64,000 nt of DNA, taken from contig CAZPVX010000023.1 of assembly GCA_964590135.1 (NCBI GenBank), positions 6,513 to 70,512 on the forward strand, in the 5' to 3' direction. This DNA comes from JBDHWI01 sp964590135 (lineage in GTDB: Bacteria > Chloroflexota > Anaerolineae > J036 > Brachytrichaceae). The notes under the pieces were generated by a model. The model did not search any database. It was not told the origin of the DNA and was given only the letters and a program-made list of their open reading frames with translations. This document shows, in pieces, positions 27,954-35,920 of the stretch; within the stretch, counting starts at the first letter, position 1; each line of letters begins with the position of its first letter. Both the position numbers and the translations under genes were made by a program.

Positions 27954-28753
27954 GTGGCTGGCTTGACCTCTACGTGACGCAGGCGCGCACATCCGTGTCG
28001 CAACAGTTCCAGTATCGCGCCGGCGTGCTGCTGTGGCTAATCGGCTTGGTCGTGGAACCAGTGATCTATCTTGTCGTGTGGAGCACCATCGCCGTACAGC
28101 AAGGCGGCGAGGTCGGCGGCTTTACCGCAGGCCTATTCGCCACGTATTACATCGGTTGGACGCTGGTGCGACACATGAACATCACGCTCACGCCGTTCGC
28201 GTGGGAACAGCGCATTCGCCAGGGCGACCTGTCGCGCGAGTTGCTGCGGCCATTGCATCCATTTCACAGCGACCTCGGCTACTTCATCGGCATGAAGGTG
28301 ATCCAGATGCTTGTGTGGATTCCCATCGCCATTGCATTAGTCATCGCCTTCCGGCCCACGCTCGACGCGCAGCCGTGGCAATACGCCTGCTTCGCCATCG
28401 TGCTGTTCACCGCGTTCGTGATGCGCTTCGTGCTCACGTGGGCGCTGGGGCTGAGCACGTTCTGGCTGACGCGGCCGCGCGCATTCTTCGAGCTGTATTT
28501 CATGGCTGAACTCATCTTCAGCGGCCGGCTCGTGCCGATGTCGCTGATGCCGGAGTGGGTGCAGACGCTGAGCAACTTCCTGCCGTTCAAGTGGGCGTTC
28601 GGCTTTCAACTCGAACTGCTCGTGGGCAAGCTCACGCCGGAGCAGACGCTGTTTGGCTTTCTAGCGCAAGCCTTCTGGTTTCTGGTGGGCTTGCTGGTCA
28701 TCGCCGTGATGTGGCGCTCGGCATTGCGAAAGTATTCGGCTGTGGGCGCCTAG
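27950..28753 (+). CDS. ABC-2 family permease, first subunit
   Basis: A 267-residue membrane protein with six predicted helices, beginning MSGWLDLYVTQARTSVSQQFQYRAG. The pattern RQGDLSRELLRPLHPF and SLMPEWVQTLSNFLPFKW is typical of the ABC2_membrane_6 (PF06182) group, whose genes occur as ATPase plus two permeases. ATG 27950 overlaps the ATPase stop. Substrate unknown. Confidence 0.85.
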   Translation: MSGWLDLYVTQARTSVSQQFQYRAGVLLWLIGLVVEPVIYLVVWSTIAVQQGGEVGGFTAGLFATYYIGWTLVRHMNITLTPFAWEQRIRQGDLSRELLRPLHPFHSDLGYFIGMKVIQMLVWIPIAIALVIAFRPTLDAQPWQYACFAIVLFTAFVMRFVLTWALGLSTFWLTRPRAFFELYFMAELIFSGRLVPMSLMPEWVQTLSNFLPFKWAFGFQLELLVGKLTPEQTLFGFLAQAFWFLVGLLVIAVMWRSALRKYSAVGA

Positions 28754-28760
28754 GAATTTT

Positions 28761-28794
28761 CGATTGCCGATATTGGATTGATCATCGGCAATCG
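28761..28794. repeat. 11-bp-stem hairpin between the two ABC-2 permease genes
   Basis: CGATTGCCGAT (28761-28771) pairs perfectly with ATCGGCAATCG (28784-28794). It lies inside the operon, with no T-run. Confidence 0.5.
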
Positions 28795-28803
28795 CAAACG
28801 GCC

Positions 28804-29589
28804 ATGAGTTACTTCACACTCTTCCGCAGCTATCTGCGCGTCAGCGCGATGGGCGAGTTGCAATACCGCGCCAACTTCATTATTCAGATCTTCGACTCGC
28901 TCATCAAGCTGTTCGTCGGTCTGTTCGGGCTGTATCTGGTATTCAGCTACACAGACGCGTTGGGTGGCTGGAGTCGGGCCGAGTTGCTGGCCGTGCTGGG
29001 CGTCTACACGCTCGTCGGCGGGTTGATCCGCGCATTCATTGACCCCAACATGCAGCGCCTGCAGGAGGACGTGCAGCAAGGCACGCTCGACTACGCATTG
29101 ACCAAGCCCGAAGACTCTCAGTTGCTCGTCAGCGTGCGCGAGACGCGGCTGTGGCAATTGACCGACGTAGTTCTTGGCGCCGGCATCATCGCGTTCGCCG
29201 TCTGGCAACTGCGCGAGGCGTTCGGCCTGCCGCAACTGGCCGCCTTCGTGTTTCTGCTGATTCTGGGCATGCTGATGATCTACTGCGTGTGGTTGATGTT
29301 CACCGCCAGCGCGTTCTGGTTCGTGCGCGTCGGCGACGTGTTCGATATCTTCGAGGGCATGTATCAGACCGGCCGCTACCCGGTCGGCATCTACCCCGGC
29401 TGGCTGCAAGGCGTGCTCACCTTCCTCGTGCCCATCGCCTTCGCGATCACCGTGCCAGCGCAAGCGTTGACCAACCGGCTGACTGTCGCATCAGTCGCAT
29501 TGGCGGTGGTGATGGCGCTCGTGCTGTTCACAGCCGCGCGTCTGCTGTGGCGCGCGGCGACGCGACGCTACAGCGGCGCATCGGCTTGA
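28804..29589 (+). CDS. ABC-2 family permease, second subunit
   Basis: A 261-residue partner permease with six predicted helices: YLRVSAMGELQYRANFIIQ at the N-terminus, DVQQGTLDYALTKPEDSQ in the cytoplasmic loop, and TGRYPVGIYPGWLQGVLTFLVP near residue 190. These are hallmarks of the same PF06182-type family. With the preceding permease and ATPase it should form a heteromeric exporter controlled by the ArsR-type regulator. Confidence 0.85.
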   Translation: MSYFTLFRSYLRVSAMGELQYRANFIIQIFDSLIKLFVGLFGLYLVFSYTDALGGWSRAELLAVLGVYTLVGGLIRAFIDPNMQRLQEDVQQGTLDYALTKPEDSQLLVSVRETRLWQLTDVVLGAGIIAFAVWQLREAFGLPQLAAFVFLLILGMLMIYCVWLMFTASAFWFVRVGDVFDIFEGMYQTGRYPVGIYPGWLQGVLTFLVPIAFAITVPAQALTNRLTVASVALAVVMALVLFTAARLLWRAATRRYSGASA

Positions 29590-29740
29590 TTTCATCCTTG
29601 CGCCGGCGCATAACCCGCATATCCGCGCGCGCCAACATTTGTGGAATCATCATCACGCCAATCGACGAAACATCGTCGTTGTTCATGCGTGCTGCAACAT
29701 CGCCGGCCTGCGTTACTATAGAGCCGGCATCTACTGACAC

Positions 29741-31555
29741 ATGAACATTCCGATTCGGCAATACGCCGCGCTCCTATCTGAATACCTGAGACCGCAACGA
29801 AAACGCGTGCTGTTGCTCGCGCTGCTGCTGCTCACCAGCATCAGCTTGCAACTGCTAATCCCGCAAATTCTCAGGGCATTCATCGACACAATCACCAGCC
29901 AGGTGCAACAGGCTGACCAAACACGCCTGATGCTGATGGCCGGCCTGTTCATCGGCGCCGCCATCATTCAGCAGGTGGTGCAGGTGACGGCCACCTACAC
30001 CAGCGAGAGCGTCGGCTGGACGGCAACCAATGCCCTGCGCGCCGACCTCGCAGCGCACTGCATGCGGCTGGACATGCCATTCCACAACCTGCGCACACCC
30101 GGCGAGATGATTGAGCGCATCGATGGTGATGTCAGCGCGCTGGCGAACTTCTTCTCGCAGTTCATCATCCAGGTCTTCGGCAACATCTTGTTGATGGCCG
30201 GCGTGCTGATTTTGCTGACGCGCGAGAACATCGCCATCGGCCTCGGCCTTGCGCTGTTCGTGCTGATCGTGTTCATGATGTTGCTGCGGCTGCGGCGCAT
30301 CACCACCAGCCTGTGGTTGAAGGAGCGCCAGGCCTTTGCAGAGTTCTACGGATTTCTTGAGGAGCGCCTCGCCGGCACCGAGGACATCCGCAGCAGCGGC
30401 GCGCGGCCCTACATCATGAAGCGCTTTCACGACCTGCTCAGCATGGCATTCAACACGTCGATGAAGGCATCATTCGGCGGCAATGCCATGCTCAACATCA
30501 CGTGGATGCTGTTTGCCATCGGCACCGCGTTTGCGCTGGGCATCAGCGCCTTCTTTTACGCGCAAGGGGCGCTCAGCATCGGCAGCGTATATCTCGTTTT
30601 CCAATACACGCTGCTGCTGCAACAACCGCTCAATCGCCTGACCGCGCAGATTGAAGACCTGCAACAGGCATCTGCCAGCATCGGGCGCGTCGAGGAATTG
30701 TTCGAGATCAAGCCGGCGGTGCTGGATGGCAAGATCGCGCAATTGCCTGCCGGCGCGATGGGTGTGCAATTCGACCACGTGAATTTCGCCTATGGCGAGG
30801 ATTTGATCCTCAAGCGGGTGTCATTCGAGTTGAAACCTGGCGCAGTGATGGGGTTGCTGGGTCGCACTGGCAGCGGCAAGACCACCATCGCGCGCCTGCT
30901 GTTCCGCTTGTATGACGTGACAGACGGGGCAATCCTCTTGCTCCCCTCTCCCGCCACGCCCTCATCCCACCTTTCAGGGGGATCAGCGCGAGAAGAGAGC
31001 AGCATCGATATCCGTGACCTGCCACTCAATGTGCTGCGCAGCAAGGTCGGCATGGTCACCCAGGACGTGCAGCTCTTTCACGCCACAGTCCGCGACAACC
31101 TCACCTTCTTCGACCCAACCATCAGCGACGAGCAGATCCTCGCGGTTATCGAAGATCTTGGACTGCGGGATTGGTATGCCAGCCTGCCGAAGGGCCTCGA
31201 CACCGAATTGCAGTCAGGCAACGCCGGCCTGTCATCGGGAGAGGCACAGCTGCTCGCCTTTACGCGCGTCTTCTTGCACGATCCCAGCGTGGTAATTCTG
31301 GATGAGGCGACCTCGCGGCTGGATCGCTCGACCGAGCGATTGATCGAGCGCGCAGTGGACAAGTTGCTCGCCGGCGGCAAACGCACTGCCATCATCATCG
31401 CACACCGCCTCACCACCGTGCAGCGCACCGATGAGATCATGATCATCGAGGATGGTGAGGTTCGCGAGCATGGCGATCGCGCACAACTGGCCGAGGACAC
31501 TTCGTCACGCTTTTATCAGCTTTTGCAGACTGGGCTGGAGAAGGCGCTGGCATGA
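29741..31555 (+). CDS. Heterodimeric ABC exporter, subunit 1
   Basis: A 604-residue ABC half-exporter: six membrane helices (about residues 20-310), then an ATPase domain. Walker A GRTGSGKTT, Walker B VVILDEATSRLD with the catalytic Glu, and switch His IAHRLTT are intact, but the signature is LSSGEAQLL instead of LSGGQ. Between the Walker A region and the Q-loop, after DGAIL, there is an extra segment of about 21 residues (LLPSPATPSSHLS...) encoded by repeat-like DNA. The next gene starts at the overlapping ATGA and encodes the partner subunit. Confidence 0.9.
   Translation: MNIPIRQYAALLSEYLRPQRKRVLLLALLLLTSISLQLLIPQILRAFIDTITSQVQQADQTRLMLMAGLFIGAAIIQQVVQVTATYTSESVGWTATNALRADLAAHCMRLDMPFHNLRTPGEMIERIDGDVSALANFFSQFIIQVFGNILLMAGVLILLTRENIAIGLGLALFVLIVFMMLLRLRRITTSLWLKERQAFAEFYGFLEERLAGTEDIRSSGARPYIMKRFHDLLSMAFNTSMKASFGGNAMLNITWMLFAIGTAFALGISAFFYAQGALSIGSVYLVFQYTLLLQQPLNRLTAQIEDLQQASASIGRVEELFEIKPAVLDGKIAQLPAGAMGVQFDHVNFAYGEDLILKRVSFELKPGAVMGLLGRTGSGKTTIARLLFRLYDVTDGAILLLPSPATPSSHLSGGSAREESSIDIRDLPLNVLRSKVGMVTQDVQLFHATVRDNLTFFDPTISDEQILAVIEDLGLRDWYASLPKGLDTELQSGNAGLSSGEAQLLAFTRVFLHDPSVVILDEATSRLDRSTERLIERAVDKLLAGGKRTAIIIAHRLTTVQRTDEIMIIEDGEVREHGDRAQLAEDTSSRFYQLLQTGLEKALA
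30935..31003 (+). repeat. In-frame repeat-like insertion inside an ABC ATPase domain
   Basis: Standard exporters read GAIL-x-IDG-x-DIRDL here, but this gene has about 21 additional codons. The inserted DNA is pyrimidine-rich at its left end and purine-rich at its right end; the two ends are imperfect reverse complements (GCTCCCCTCTCCCGC against GCTCTCTTCTCGCGC). It looks like a palindromic intergenic repeat captured in frame. Confidence 0.5.
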
Positions 31556-33402
31556 GAGAGAACATGACAAATCAGGCAACGCCGAATTACCCGCGCTATC
31601 TCGCCGGCCTGGCGCGTTTCAAGCCGCTCGCCATTCTTGTGGTGATGTTCCTGCGCACATTGATCTTCGCCGTTGCGCCGCTGATCACCGGCCTGGTCAC
31701 GCGCGCCTACTTCAACACGCTCACTGGCACGGCCAACGCCGGCTTCAACATCTGGACCATCTGCGCCATGTTCGTCGGCGTAGCCCTGGGGCGCGGCGCC
31801 ATCATCCTGGCCGACATCACCATTGACAACTACTGGAACTTCTCCACGCGCAATCTGGTGCGGCGCAACCTGTTGCGCGTGGTGCTGAGCAAGCCCGGCG
31901 CGAAAGCCCTGCCCGAAGCGCCCGGCGCTGCCGTCAGCCGCTTTCGCGATGACGTCTCTGAAGCGTTCTTTCCCTTGCGCGAGTTGCCCTTTCTGGTGGC
32001 CTACAGCGTGTTCGCCGTGATCGCCTACATCATCATGTGGCGCATCAATCCGCTGATGACGCTGGCAGTGGCTGCGCCGATGCTGGTGGTGTTCATCGCC
32101 GCCGGCGTCACCCGCAGGCGCGTCACGCGATACAACCGTGAGCGCAAGGCCGCCTCTGCCCGCGTGATCGGCTTCATTGCTGAGATGTTCGGCGGCGTGC
32201 AGGCGGTGAAGGTGGCAAATGCTGAGCCGCGCGTGGTCAACCAGCTCAAAAAGTTGAACAACATCCGCCGTGAAGCGACCTTGAAGGATCGCCTGTTCAG
32301 CAGCGCGCTCGACTCGATCTTCACCAACACTACCAACATCGGCACCGGCCTGATTTTGCTCGTCGCCAGCCAAAGCCTGACGCAGGGCCAGTTTAGCGTC
32401 GGCGACTTTGCGCTGTTCGTGCAATATCTGTCAATCGTGACTGAGGCGACGGCGCGCGTAGGGCAATATCTGGTGCGTTACCGGCAGGGCGAGGTGTCGT
32501 TCTCGCGTCTCATCCGCCTGCTGCAAGGCACGCCGCAGAGCGCGCTGACTGAGCGCGACGAGATCTACCTGCGCAAGCCCTATCCCTTGCCACAAGCGCC
32601 GGCGAAGACCGCTGCCGACCGCCTGCGCTCACTCGATGTGAAAGAGCTGGCATATCGATATCCTGATTCGGGGCGCGGTATTGAGAACGTCAACCTGCAC
32701 ATTGCACGCGGCGAGTTTACGGTGGTGACGGGACGCATCGGCGCCGGCAAGACCACGCTGCTGCGCGTCATGCTCGGCCTGCTGCCGCGGGACGCCGGCG
32801 AACTGTATTGGAACGGTGAGCGCGTAGAGGATCCTGCCGATTTCTTCGTGCCGCCGCGCACGGCCTACACCTCGCAGGCGCCACGCCTGTTCAGCGAGAC
32901 TCTGCGCGACAACATCGAGATGGGCTGGCGTGAAGCGGAGATCGAGGACGCGCTGCATCGCGCCGTGATGGAGTACGACATCGAACAACTGGAGTACGGT
33001 CTCGAATCGATGGTGGGACCGCGCGGGGTGAAGTTGAGCGGCGGGCAGATGCAGCGCACCGCCGCCGCGCGCATGTTCATGCGCAACGCCGAGTTGCTGG
33101 TCTTCGACGATCTCTCCAGCGCGCTGGACGTTGAAACCGAGCGCACGATGTGGGAAAGAATCGTGAATTCGGATTTGGGAGCGGAACATTCGAACAACGG
33201 TCAGCGCGCATCTGAATACACAATCCTCGCGGTGTCGCACCGTCGCGCAGCCTTGCAACGCGCTGACCACATCATCGTGATGAAGGATGGTCGCATCGAA
33301 GCGCAGGGCAAGCTGGATGAGTTGCTGGAGACAAGTGAGGAGATGCGCCGGCTGTGGAAGGGGGAGATTGAGGAAGTGGTCAGGGATGAGATCCGGGAAT
33401 AG
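31552..33402 (+). CDS. Heterodimeric ABC exporter, subunit 2
   Basis: A 616-residue partner half-exporter (a second ATG is 4 codons in). Six membrane helices precede an ATPase domain with Walker A GRIGAGKTT, a canonical signature LSGGQMQRTAAAR, and Walker B LLVFDDLSSALD, in which the catalytic Glu is Asp; the switch region is VSHRRAAL. Thus this subunit's Walker site pairs with the partner's abnormal LSSGE signature to form a degenerate ATP site, while the opposite pair is canonical. This matches asymmetric exporters such as TM287/288 and BmrCD. Confidence 0.9.
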   Translation: MRENMTNQATPNYPRYLAGLARFKPLAILVVMFLRTLIFAVAPLITGLVTRAYFNTLTGTANAGFNIWTICAMFVGVALGRGAIILADITIDNYWNFSTRNLVRRNLLRVVLSKPGAKALPEAPGAAVSRFRDDVSEAFFPLRELPFLVAYSVFAVIAYIIMWRINPLMTLAVAAPMLVVFIAAGVTRRRVTRYNRERKAASARVIGFIAEMFGGVQAVKVANAEPRVVNQLKKLNNIRREATLKDRLFSSALDSIFTNTTNIGTGLILLVASQSLTQGQFSVGDFALFVQYLSIVTEATARVGQYLVRYRQGEVSFSRLIRLLQGTPQSALTERDEIYLRKPYPLPQAPAKTAADRLRSLDVKELAYRYPDSGRGIENVNLHIARGEFTVVTGRIGAGKTTLLRVMLGLLPRDAGELYWNGERVEDPADFFVPPRTAYTSQAPRLFSETLRDNIEMGWREAEIEDALHRAVMEYDIEQLEYGLESMVGPRGVKLSGGQMQRTAAARMFMRNAELLVFDDLSSALDVETERTMWERIVNSDLGAEHSNNGQRASEYTILAVSHRRAALQRADHIIVMKDGRIEAQGKLDELLETSEEMRRLWKGEIEEVVRDEIRE

Positions 33403-33488
33403 AGCCTGAAGCGTCATGACTCCTGCGCGCCACGCCTTAGAATCTCCAGCCCCACACTTCTTTTCTCTTCTGTCATACATTTCAAGCC

Positions 33489-34268
33489 ATGACATCCATC
33501 TCCTTTGACCGCGCCGCCGGCTTCTATGACCAGACGCGCGGGTTTCCACCCGGCATGGAGCGCTTCGTTGCTGCAACAGCGGCTGAGCTGCTCGGCAATA
33601 GCAACCAGTGCGTGCTGGAGATCGGTGTCGGCACCGGCCGCATCGCCAAGCCGCTGCTGGCTGCTGGCGTGCAAGTCACTGGCATCGACCTCTCGCGCAG
33701 CATGATGAACCGGCTGCGCGAGACGCTGGGCGGTCTGCCGGCGCCGGCGTTGCTGGAAGGCAATATCACTCATCTGCCTTTTGCCGACCGCGCTTTCGAT
33801 GCCGTCATCGGCGTGCACATCCTGCACCTGGTGTCGGGCTGGCAGGCGGCGCTGGATGAGGCGATGCGCGTGATGAAAGCCGGCGGCGCGCTCCTGCTGG
33901 GTCGCAACACGCATCACCCCAACGACGCGCAAGTTGTTCGCGAGCAATTGGGCGACCTGATGGACAAATTCGGCATTCGGCGCTCCAGCCTCGGCGCGCG
34001 CGAGGATGACGTGGAGAGGGAGTTGTTGCGGCGCGGGGCGAAGGTGGAGACGCGCGAGACGCCGGCGATCATCACGCAGGGCAGCATCGCCGAGGAGATC
34101 GATGCCATCGCCAAACGCATCTGGTCATCCACATGGGCGATTCCGGATGACGCGCTGCCGGCGATCATCGCACAGCTAAAGGCAAACGCGCTGCGCAAAT
34201 ATGGCACGCTGCAACACACCTTCGATGTGCCACATACATTCACGTGGAAGAGATTTACCTGGCAGTAA
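33489..34268 (+). CDS. Class I SAM-dependent methyltransferase
   Basis: A 259-residue methyltransferase of the Methyltransf_11 type. SAM-binding motif I is VLEIGVGTGRIAKPL near residue 40, the acidic end of strand beta-2 is GIDLSRSMM, and motif IV is FDAVIGVHILHLV near residue 102. The C-terminal part (about 150-259) is variable. A TACATT -10-like box lies 7 nt before ATG 33489, with no Shine-Dalgarno. Substrate unknown; it may be a small molecule. Confidence 0.87.
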   Translation: MTSISFDRAAGFYDQTRGFPPGMERFVAATAAELLGNSNQCVLEIGVGTGRIAKPLLAAGVQVTGIDLSRSMMNRLRETLGGLPAPALLEGNITHLPFADRAFDAVIGVHILHLVSGWQAALDEAMRVMKAGGALLLGRNTHHPNDAQVVREQLGDLMDKFGIRRSSLGAREDDVERELLRRGAKVETRETPAIITQGSIAEEIDAIAKRIWSSTWAIPDDALPAIIAQLKANALRKYGTLQHTFDVPHTFTWKRFTWQ

Positions 34269-34271
34269 AAA

Positions 34272-34302
34272 AAACCTGACAGATATTCAACCTGTCAGGT
34301 TT
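34272..34302. terminator. Terminator between convergent genes
   Basis: An 11-bp stem (34272-34282 with 34292-34302), AAACCTGACAG against CTGTCAGGTTT, lies between the methyltransferase and the glycosidase-like gene and can serve both strands. Confidence 0.75.
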
Positions 34303-34308
34303 GAATTG

Positions 34309-35784
34309 CTACGGCTTCGGCATGTCGCGGATGGCTTCAAACGCCGGCCTCGGCGCGCCATTCTGTCGAATCACGCTATAGAGCGCCGGGTCACCGCGCG
34401 GCTCATCAGGACTCTCGCCAATCTTCTGGATGAAATCGAGGTTGAACACGCTGGCGAAGCGCACATAGCCCATCTCGCGCAGCATGTTGTAGGACATCAC
34501 GATCCACTCGGCCTGGTTCTTCTCCGTATTGTCCAGCGCGAAATCAAAGCCTGGCGGCGCAGTCGTTACCGGCGTGCCATCCTTGCGGGTCAGGTTCTCA
34601 ATCGATGCCCAGCCAAATTCTGTCACGCACATCGGCTTGTTGGTGCGCTCACGATAACCCTCGATGGTGCTGAGAAACGACCATGAGTGATTCGGGTTGT
34701 CAAATGGCCCGCGGAACTTGGCCTTGGGGTTGTTGAAGCCCTCGTTGTAGCGCACATTCGGCGGCATGTTGTAACCGTTGAGGTGGACGCCGATGCAATC
34801 GACCAGATCCGCGCCGCCGGCCTTCACAAAATCTTCAAGGTAGGCGAAATCATCCTGCACGCCGCCCGGGATGTTCGCACCGGTCGGCGAGGGCGCAGCC
34901 ATCACGATCAACAACGTCGGGTCGATCTCGCGCATCCCCGGCGTCACCGCTTTCAGGAATTCCACATAGTCGGCTGCTTTCAACTCGCCGGATGCGACCA
35001 CCCATTCGCGGTCGAGGTTCGGCTCGTTCAACACTTCGATGGCTTGCACGCAACCCTTGTAGCGCGCAGTGATCAGGTTGAAAAAGCGGATGCCCTCATT
35101 CACGTCTTCGGGCGGGCTGGGGCGGTCGCCGGCCTTCTTCGGCTGCGTCACGCGCGTCCACTGCGGCGGCTGCGTGATCGTCAGCACAATATTCAAACCC
35201 TTCTGGCTCGCATCGCCCACGAAAGCATCGAGCAACTGAAACTGGCCGGTGTTCTGCTTGCCCTTCTCCGGCTCGTATTCATACCAGTTGATCTTCGCGC
35301 GCGTCCAGTTCACCTTCATCTGCTCGGCCATCACGCTGTTCCAGTAACCGATGTCGCCGACTGACCAGTTGCTCTGGATGCCATAGCCGAATGCCGCCGG
35401 CGCTGGCCTGGCGTTCTTGCAGGAGAAATCATCGATGCCGGCAACTTTGCCGCGCGGATCCATCGGCACAGGGGTAGCTACAGGTTGTTCATTGCCAGCT
35501 TGTGCGCCGGCATCCTCTGAAGGGTGAGCGGTCTCTGCTAGGGCTGCTGCGTCCTGCGGTGTGGCCACTGGCGCAAAGATCGTCACGCCGATCTCCATCG
35601 TCGGCGCTGTGGTTGAGTCTGCTGCCGGCGTGTTGTTGGCATTGCCCGTCAATTGTGTTATGCCGAAAATCAGCAATGCGATGCCCAGCACGATCACCAC
35701 GCCAAAGGCGATGGCGCCAATCAGAATGCGGCGGTTGCGGTCACGGTTGGGGTCTAGTTTTGGGTTGAAGGTATAACGGCTCAT
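34309..35784 (-). CDS. Membrane-anchored clan GH-A glycosidase-like protein
   Basis: A 491-residue protein with a basic N-terminus, one membrane helix (about residues 24-46), a low-complexity linker to about 115, then a TIM-barrel glycosidase domain like GH39/GH5. The two catalytic Glu positions are present: acid/base in AIEVLNEPNLDRE near residue 250 and nucleophile in CVTEFGWAS near residue 390. It should act outside the cell, anchored by its N-terminus. It is related to the C-terminal domain of the larger protein encoded just upstream (35921-38860), where both positions are lost. Substrate not evident. Confidence 0.78.
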   Translation of the reverse strand: MSRYTFNPKLDPNRDRNRRILIGAIAFGVVIVLGIALLIFGITQLTGNANNTPAADSTTAPTMEIGVTIFAPVATPQDAAALAETAHPSEDAGAQAGNEQPVATPVPMDPRGKVAGIDDFSCKNARPAPAAFGYGIQSNWSVGDIGYWNSVMAEQMKVNWTRAKINWYEYEPEKGKQNTGQFQLLDAFVGDASQKGLNIVLTITQPPQWTRVTQPKKAGDRPSPPEDVNEGIRFFNLITARYKGCVQAIEVLNEPNLDREWVVASGELKAADYVEFLKAVTPGMREIDPTLLIVMAAPSPTGANIPGGVQDDFAYLEDFVKAGGADLVDCIGVHLNGYNMPPNVRYNEGFNNPKAKFRGPFDNPNHSWSFLSTIEGYRERTNKPMCVTEFGWASIENLTRKDGTPVTTAPPGFDFALDNTEKNQAEWIVMSYNMLREMGYVRFASVFNLDFIQKIGESPDEPRGDPALYSVIRQNGAPRPAFEAIRDMPKP

Positions 35785-35846
35785 TCACCAGCTCTCGTGT
35801 TATTGCATAGCGCGCAATGCAGCAGCATATTATCCCCCATCACGCA

Positions 35847-35879
35847 AAAGGTCGGAGCGTGTGAAGCGCTCCGACCTTT
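35847..35879. terminator. Terminator-like hairpin between glycosidase-like genes
   Basis: A 13-bp stem (35847-35859 with 35867-35879), AAAGGTCGGAGCG with CGCTCCGACCTTT, lies downstream of the larger gene on the minus strand. Confidence 0.7.
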
Positions 35880-35920
35880 GCATGCGCATCTTTTGCACCG
35901 CGCACTGCCCTTGCACTCAA

